From the NCBI GenBank assembly GCA_036426205.1, contig WSYH01002439.1, forward strand, positions 22,830 through 86,829: a stretch of DNA of 64,000 bases, in the 5' to 3' direction. Numbering within the stretch: position 1 is the stretch's first letter; each line of letters opens with the position of its first letter. The notes beneath the pieces are model-generated. The model worked only from the letters and a program-made list of their open reading frames with translations, was not told where the DNA came from and ran no database searches. Source of the DNA: Ascaphus truei. Taxonomy: Eukaryota; Chordata; Amphibia; Anura; Ascaphidae. The translations under genes and the position numbers were made by a program. This document shows, piece by piece, positions 57,694 through 64,000 of the stretch.

Positions 57694-59011
57694 TTTGAAA
57701 TGAGTAGCTGTGAATGAGCAGGTAATGGGCGTCCTTTAAATAGGTATGTGATGAGGTCAGGTGACATAGTAAAATGCAAGGTGTTACATTAACATAATAA
57801 AGTACTTCTGTGCCAAGCTGTGTGCAGTTGATCTTAGAAGTATTTGTTGTGTGTATTCTGCAGGGAATGATGATATTTGCCAATGATGTCACGTGAAGCT
57901 TTGTACAAACATTGCTTGAAAATAAATAGTTTAATGTGCAATGCATGTAACACTTCTGAACGCAACAGTCAGTCATGTAATTAGACAAAAAGGCTGAGAT
58001 TGACGTGGGAAAAGTTTGCTGTAACATGTGTAATTAGCCATGTTATTGTCACATGTTGACAACAATGAATTGTCGTTTGCATATGCATGCATTTCTGTAA
58101 TGAGGATAGTTGCTATAGAATGAGTTTACAAGGTGTCACAATGATTAATTACTGTACATGTGTGTAGAAGTTAGGTTGAAGTGCTTGTAATGCAACGGTT
58201 ACAATGTAAACATGCAATGTGATTGAGCGTCCAATAAGTGACGTCATGAAAATAGGGAGGACCAAAACTAGATGTAAACATGAGAAGAAAGATGTACATG
58301 AACGTTTAAAGATGCGTCACACATTACAAGCATTGTGTAATGTAAAGGAACATGAATATACGGTGTATGTGTGACATGTGTGACATGTGTAACATCATGT
58401 AAATAATTGTCGCTCAGTTCAGTAAAATGTGTGATATGATGTGAGGTACTCCTTTAAGAGTTGAGTATAGTATTTTCCCTTGACACATCATCACATGATG
58501 AGTAATGTGACACGCAAATGATGAAAACATGTAAAAGTACAATGTTATGCAAATAATACACGTCAGCTGTGACACAATGCAGGGAATGCCCCCCACACTG
58601 TAATGCAAATCACGTTTGTATTGTGAGCAATGAAACGTAAACAGTACTATACTGTTATACGTCCCCGCTCCATTGACTTCCATTGATGTACAGAAGAGTT
58701 TTTTTTCTAAGTGCCGTTCCGGCAGCCTTAGCGATCGTTCTCCCCTCCAACTTGCCAACTTTAGTTGGCGGGAGAAATTGGCCATAACATCTCAATTTCG
58801 TAGTGCCGATCAGCCCCGATAAGCTGATTTTGGTACTTGAATCCAGCCGATTTAAAAAAGTGGCGATCAGTGGCGAAAACAGGCTTATCGGCAGCCGACT
58901 GGCCATAACAAAATTATCGGCTACGCAAACTGCCGAAATCAAGCACTTATCGGCGCTTACTGAATCTCAAACCCAATTTTGGCTATAAAATGCCGAAAAA
59001 AACCTTATCAA
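57694..59011. other. Harbinger right subterminal region
   Basis: Noncoding sequence between the nuclease start and the 3' terminus. Several TGACATGTGTGACATGTGT repeats (58,370-58,390) and GATAAG/CTTATCGG subterminal motifs near 58,800-58,960 are present. Confidence 0.6.
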
Positions 59012-59030
59012 CGCTTACTGCATGAGGCCC
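59012..59030 (-). repeat. Harbinger 3' terminal inverted repeat
   Basis: CGCTTACTGCATGAGGCCC, the exact reverse complement of 13,963-13,981, followed by ATA (59,031-59,033), which also precedes the left end. Confidence 0.88.
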
Positions 59031-59750
59031 ATAATTATGCCCCTTTACAAAGCATTAGTAAGACCACACCTTGAATATGGAGTACAATTTTGGGCACCAA
59101 TCCTAAGAAAAGACATTATGGAACTAGAGAGAGTGCAGAGAAGAGCCACCAAATTAATAAAGGGGATGGACATTCTAACTTATGAGGAGAGGCTAGCTAT
59201 ATTGGATTTATTTACATTAGAAAAGAGGCGTCTAAGAGGGGATATGATAACTATATACAAATATATTCAGGGACAATACAAGGAGCTTTCAAAAGAACTA
59301 TTCATCCCACGGGCAGTACAAAGGACTCGGGGCCATCCCTTAAGGTTGGAGGAAAGGAAATTTCACCAGCAACAAAGGAAAGGGTTCTTTACAGTAAGGG
59401 CAGTTAAAATGTGGAATTCATTACCCATGGAGACTGTGATGGCAGATACAATAGATTTGTTCAAAAAAAGGTTGGACATCTTTTTAGATGGGAAAGGTAT
59501 ACAGGGATATACCAAATAAGTATACATGGGAAGGATGTTGATCCAGGGATTAATCCGATTGCCAATTCTTGGAGTCAGGAAGGAATTCATTTTCCCCCTT
59601 AATGGGGTTTTTTGTTTGCCTTCCTCTGGATCAATAAGTAAGTATAGATATAGACTAAAGTATCTGTTGTCTGAATTTAGCATAGGTTGAACTTGATGGA
59701 CGTACGTCTTTTTTCAACCTCATCTACTATGTAACTATGTAACTATATGT
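59031..59750 (+). mobile_element. CR1/L2-clade LINE, 3' half and UTR
   Basis: The frame reads IMPLYKALVRPHLEYGVQFW, LRKDIMELERVQRRATKLI, LTYEERLAILDLFTLEKRRL, VKMWNSLPMETVMADTID and ends FLDGKGIQGYTK with a stop at 59,517-59,519. This is the C-terminal end that CR1/L2-group ORF2 proteins have after RT. The UTR ends in repeated ACTATGTAACTATGTAACTA. It continues the RT frame broken at 13,962 in the correct phase. A broken inverted copy lies at 42,500-43,183. Confidence 0.9.
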
Positions 59751-60540
59751 AATAGACGATACCGTTCTGTGGCTAACATGGTTTTATTTGTGCGAGTTTT
59801 CGAGATACACTGATCTCTTCTTCCGACGGTGTTACAATGGATAAAGCAAAAAAGGGTTTTACTTAAAAACAATGCATATTGGAATGTATCTGACTGAAGC
59901 CTCACACACAGAACAAGAGACAGTCTTGTCGGAGAACATTTCTCTGGCCATAAGATGAACGATCTGAAGGTGGCCATACTCAAAGGTAATCGTCGAACAC
60001 CAAAAGAGAGATGGTTGCATGAATACAAATTTATGCAACTGTTGGGGACACTTAGCGGTGGCCTAAACCGAGACCGCAGCTTCATGAGTCACTGCTTTGA
60101 AACAAGAGAATGCTCACGAATGCACACACAACTGTCTCTTACACATACGTACAAAGTTAGTCTATCCCTATATACCAATAGGGACCACATGGTAGCAACA
60201 CACATTAATAGTAATGCAACACCCTCTTACATTTCTACACCTACCCAAACCATTGCTATACACTTCCACACCTTTTGTAAAGCGCTGTATACACTGTGGG
60301 CACTATATAAATTTATATTTACACACACATACACATCACTAACATTCAGGGACCATTTAACACCTTAAGTCATAAATCGCATACTGCACAGAGGGAGGGA
60401 TTGGCTTCAGTCAGATACATTCCAAGATTAACTGTCTTTATGTAAAACCCTTTATTGCTTTATCCATTGTAACACCGACGGAAGAGATCAGTGTATCTGG
60501 AAAGCTCGCACAAATAAAAGGATTTAGTTAAACACAGAAC
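59750..60540 (+). mobile_element. Penelope-like 3' fragment, right arm
   Basis: 59,955-60,110 reads MNDLKVAILKGNRRTPKERW, HEYKFMQLLGTLSGGLNRD and FMSHCFE, resembling the C-terminal tail of GIY-YIG-bearing retroelement proteins. Flanks carry GTTTTCGAGATACAC and GGAAAGCTCGCAC motifs in inverted arrangement. The RT core is absent, so this is a 5'-truncated copy. Class assignment is moderate. Confidence 0.45.
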
Positions 60541-60770
60541 GGTATTGTCTATTCGTTTTTTATTGTGTGTGTCTGTGTGTGTGTGTGTATTAAAGTTGTC
60601 AGATAGCACTCGCATATATTGCTTGAGTTAGGTGTTTATCCCATAGAGAGACATGTAAATAGAGAGCTCCTTACAAGGCAGACCTTGTATCCCAGGGCAC
60701 CACAGCAAGGAAGAGACAGCACTCACAATAATCCTGTGTAAAAGGTATATTGAAGAAGAACTGGCACAAT

Positions 60771-60811
60771 CACTGACATTTCGGTCCTCCAAACAGGACC
60801 TTTCTCAAGGG
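60771..60811 (-). other. Hammerhead-like motif, right arm
   Basis: The minus strand reads CTTGAGAAAGGTCC, a short loop, then GGACCGAAATGTCAGTG; partner of 41,461-41,496. Confidence 0.35.
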
Positions 60812-61139
60812 AGTGCTCAAGACGCAGTGATAAACCCATACCAATATATATACCCACCACCTCAATGAAATATCACCACTGATTGGTTCTGGTAAAAGCC
60901 TGCAAATCTACTCAGCTGCTGTATAATGAATTAGATAGGTGCTGATGTCATGTCCACATCGGCATCCGTAGTCCACGAAGCTGCAGCTGATTGCTGAACC
61001 TGCGTTCTAAGCGTCCCTGGTAGCCATAGCAATTCTGGCAATGTACCGTGTCTGTTCTCCTAGGCGCTGAGATACCAGCCAATAGCACGCCGGGGGTGTG
61101 GCCAGACATAGAGGTTGAGCAACCACTCGCGTCTCTGCC

Positions 61140-62429
61140 CTGCTTTAAACTAAAAATAAGGATCCTAAATAGGAATATATACAGACAATGAATGGATACA
61201 AAAACAATATAGATGTAAGTGCAAAAATAAGGGAAAATAAATAGAAGTATATAGAACCCAGCCCTTCAGTAAAGTCCATCAGATGGTGAATAATTAGTGG
61301 ATGAATGGTAGAAGTGTGGGGATCTTTGGCAGCTCTCAAAAAGATGAACCACATCCAATTAGCACCTAGAGGAAGAAAAGAAGAGAAAGTGCACGCCCCA
61401 TTACGTAAAAAAGTACATTTAATGATGGAAGGAAGAGGGGGGGGGAAATAAATACACTCACAAGGGTAAGTTTAAAACAAGCGATTGTGTATAGAATCAC
61501 CGCCCAGCTGGTGGCTCTGCGTCCAGAATCCACAGCCTGAATCACACTCCGTGGTATAGGCAAACAGCGGAACGTTGAGGAACCCCAGGGCATATGGTAT
61601 CATCACAAAAGTCCAATAAAAGCAGATATACTGTTGCTGGCAGCCGCAGAATGTCCTGCACTCGATTTCGTCTGTTGGTGTGCATGCGCAGCGACGTCCT
61701 GACACTGTGCAGCGTAGCAGCGCTCCCTTACGCGCTTCGTCGCTCTAGGGCGACTTTCTCAAAGGGGGAAGTACAATGGAGCTAACAGGCTGTGTGTTTA
61801 AACCCACTGGGTTGCCTAGAAACCCGTTACTAACCAATGGTGCATTTAGATGAATAATTATTCAAATCAACCAATGGGCTACCATTTAGCATAAGGTTAC
61901 ACCTTCTACAATTAAATAGTATCATGAAATGGTATCACAGTTAATGACTTAGATAAAGATATCTTAAAGGAAATATCCAATTAGACACATCTGCTAGATA
62001 TATTATGGTATAAGTATATAACAATAAAATAACATTTGTCAATTTATATAAAAAATATAACAAATATATACATGAAATGCATAATCAACAAACAGAGCTC
62101 TGATAGGTTAGGGACACTGGAGAGGCCACATGATAATTGAAGGTTTAAAAATATCAGGACAAAATTCTAAGCCAACAGTAAAATCTTCCATAGAGGAAAG
62201 AATGGGAAAAGGGGGGGGGGGAGAGGGGGATAATCCAAGGTTAAGCAACAAGATGGCCAATAGGGCATTGCACATGAACTGCCCTAATTAAATGAGAGTA
62301 CTTGGGTGGTGATAATTGCAGGAGAAAAAGATGAGAGCTACTATTAAGGACATATGTAAGAGAGGAAGAGCAGAGTTGCCAAATGAATGGCAGAACCAGA
62401 GTCCAGACGGGGAGACCGACCAGAGAACC
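61140..62429 (-). mobile_element. Penelope-like element 3' and pseudo-LTR region
   Basis: Noncoding sequence downstream (in element sense) of the Penelope frame at 62,430-63,360. It contains a hammerhead-like motif (61,729-61,768), a C/G-run near 62,210, and sequence shared with the left arm at 39,890-41,640. No gene is supported. Confidence 0.5.
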
Positions 62430-63360
62430 AAGGAGACTAAACAAGCGTACTTGCATCCAAACACTCACTCAGTCCACCAGGGGTTAAATTACCCAACTGG
62501 TGGATTCAGAATGTCTCCCGCCGGCATAGTGCCTTGAAGCGATCGTCTCCTAGAGCATAAGGAGAACATGTGCAAGACCCATGATGGTCATAGAATTAGG
62601 GTCCTGGTTATGGGCTGATTTGAAATGCCGAGGGAGACTGAGGATTGATACCCTTTAAAACATTTCTCCTATGCTCAAGGAAGCGCACGCTTAATGAGCG
62701 TGTGGTGCAACCAACATATTGCTGGCCGCATCCACACTGGATCAGGTATACGACATACGTACTATGGCAATTAATATTGCTCCTAATCTAATAGACCGTC
62801 CCCTTACTAGATGAATGAAATTGAGGCTTAACCACTAGATGCTTGCAGGTGATACATCTGGCCCTTCCGCACTTGCGATTACAAAATGGGCTCACAGTCG
62901 CGGAAGAGGCAGGCGAACCACTCGGCCTGAGTTTACTCGGTGCCACTACGTTTTTGATATTTCTATCCTTTCTATAGATGATGGAGGCCCACTCTGGGAG
63001 GGTGGACCACAGATGAGGGTCACACTTGAGAATTCTCCAATGGTCAGTTAGAATTTTTTGGATGTTTCTATAGGACTGGTTATAGGTGGTTACAAATCTT
63101 AAAATGGAGGGACCCGTATGGCTTGTATCTCTAGGAGCACCATACCCTAAATGAGGCCTTCTATTGGATGTTTTCAATAACAGGGACCTGTCAAGTGCCC
63201 TCACTTTGCTGAGGGAGTCAGAGACTAGCTTCCTATTATAGCATTTGGCTGGAAATTTCTGACCCAGTGTCCGCCTGGCACAAGAAATCACTCTCTAGTG
63301 CAGTTTCTTTTGATCTGATGAAACTGCCCTAGAGGAATGTTCCCGAGCCATTGTTTGTGG
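62430..63360 (-). pseudogene. Penelope-like element RT C-terminus and GIY-YIG endonuclease
   Basis: The minus strand begins near 63,360 with the thumb-region segment (WLGNIPLGQFHQIKRNC), continues through NRRPHLGYGAPRD, NIQKILTDHWRILKCDPHLW and IYRKDRNIKNVVAPSKL. A Cys-rich linker follows (CNRKCGRARCITCKHLV). After an in-frame stop near 62,788 comes YVVYLIQCGCGQQYVGCTTR and LEHRRN, a GIY-YIG-type nuclease core (here VVY...YVG), and a tail ETFWIHQLGNLTPGGLSE. Penelope elements use this nuclease for target nicking. The stop, the missing RT core and frameshifts in the tail make it inactive. Confidence 0.8.
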
Positions 63361-64000
63361 TGATTGTTGGACGCATGAACGTAGTTATTCACAGACAGAC
63401 TTAAAGTGAGTAGTGGTAGTGATGGTACGCGTGATGTCATCACGTTGGCGCTCACGTGGTTTGTGTTTGGAGGCGAGATCAGTCCAGGATACTTCCCACG
63501 GCTGCAGCTGTTTACTTACTAGCGCAGGACACACCATATCATGTCGTATACTCATCATTAGGTTGATTTATTTAGTGTATTTGGGGGGTTGTCAAGTTCT
63601 TACTCTCCTGCTGCGTGTTTTGGCATGATCTTTGCCTGTACAGCCTCACAGAGAGCTTGTGTGAGACTGGTGTTATAAGTACGGCTTATTACCATTTGTC
63701 AGTGTGATTTAGGCATAAGGTATACTACACTGCCTATTCCTCTCACCACCATACACTTTTGGGGACTTTTAAATATGCATTTTTATGATGTTTCTTCTGG
63801 TTTTAATTGTTTAATAAAACTTTATTATTTTTGTTGAGTTTGACCTTTTGTGGCTGACCCCACTGTGGGATTAGGCTATTTGTGGCTTCCACTGTAATAA
63901 CACATCTACTTATAGTGTTATCTATCATGAGTGCTACTATTGGGAGCTTTATGAGAAAATTACTTGTGTGTTATGTGAGATAAGGCCGCCTCTTCACCAT
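63361..64000. other. Right edge, no gene recognised
   Basis: Similarity to Penelope ends here. The remaining sequence has a CpG-containing start (GGTACGCGTGATGTCATCAC) and an AATAAA near 63,812, but no supported coding region or repeat end. Confidence 0.5.

Larger units (their letters stand above)
13963..59030. mobile_element. PIF/Harbinger transposon with nested insertions (45 kb)
   Basis: The left end GGGCCTCATGCAGTAAGCG (13,963) is matched perfectly by its reverse complement at 59,012-59,030. The 3-bp ATA flanks both sides (13,960-13,962 and 59,031-59,033). The flanking LINE frames join in phase if the block and one ATA are removed. The interior carries the expected Harbinger pair, a Myb/SANT-like gene (plus) and a HARBI1-like nuclease (minus), plus a forkhead gene between them. 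Direct and inverted duplications, MITEs and minisatellites inflate it well beyond the few kilobases usual for the family. Part of this may be assembly error. Confidence 0.72.
57427..62727. repeat. Right arm of the 5.2-kb inverted repeat
   Basis: Reverse-complement partner of 39,590-44,732. This arm preserves longer open frames (LINE C-terminus, nuclease N-terminus), so it is probably the better-quality or original copy. Confidence 0.85.

Overview
This window reads as repeat-dense vertebrate DNA, most likely from an amphibian. The evidence is spliced GT/AG exons of delta-tubulin plus L1-clade and CR1/L2-clade LINEs, Penelope-like elements, PIF/Harbinger DNA transposons, hAT and TA-target MITEs and a MIR-like SINE. 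The amphibian assignment is an inference from this mix; nothing bacterial or viral was seen. The only cellular gene recognised is the 5' end of TUBD1 (11,952-12,375).

Layout. 1-11,190: an L1-clade LINE with a downstream mosaic (CR1 tail, inverted L1 piece, small MITEs, hAT, inverted CR1/L2 piece) is present twice in tandem around a 52-base N gap. The first copy carries many single-base indels, which suggests unpolished or falsely duplicated assembly. 11,200-13,150: TUBD1 start and introns, including a repeat with a degenerate hammerhead-ribozyme-like fold. 13,150-13,962 and 59,031-59,750: two halves of one CR1/L2-clade LINE reading frame. Between them, 13,963-59,030 is bounded by a 19-bp perfect terminal inverted repeat and a 3-bp direct repeat (ATA). 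It behaves as one PIF/Harbinger insertion swollen to 45 kb by nested insertions and rearrangement.

Inside the Harbinger block: a Myb/SANT-like DNA-binding gene on the plus strand (four exons, 14,283-20,329), a single-exon forkhead-domain gene on the plus strand (34,524-35,192, with a decayed copy at 26,590-27,265), and the HARBI1-type DDE nuclease on the minus strand (30,431-31,758; 38,395-39,137; N-terminal pieces at 44,483-45,038 and 57,429-57,693). The unit from the Myb C-terminus through forkhead to nuclease is present twice (about 20,110-32,543 and 32,545-39,137). A 4.2-kb insertion containing polypurine and G-rich minisatellites separates parts of the first unit. A 5.2-kb inverted repeat (39,590-44,732 against 57,427-62,727) carries the 3' end of the Harbinger, the LINE half and Penelope-like sequence. 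Its 12.7-kb loop holds foldback modules, short tandem arrays and unidentified coding-like stretches. 59.9-63.4 kb is Penelope-like material with a GIY-YIG endonuclease.

Most notable: a forkhead-type gene lying between the Myb-like and nuclease genes of a Harbinger transposon. In known Harbinger elements the Myb-like protein and the nuclease act together in transposition; a forkhead factor would be a third, regulatory or DNA-targeting, component. Many duplications here may be assembly artefacts and are flagged as such.
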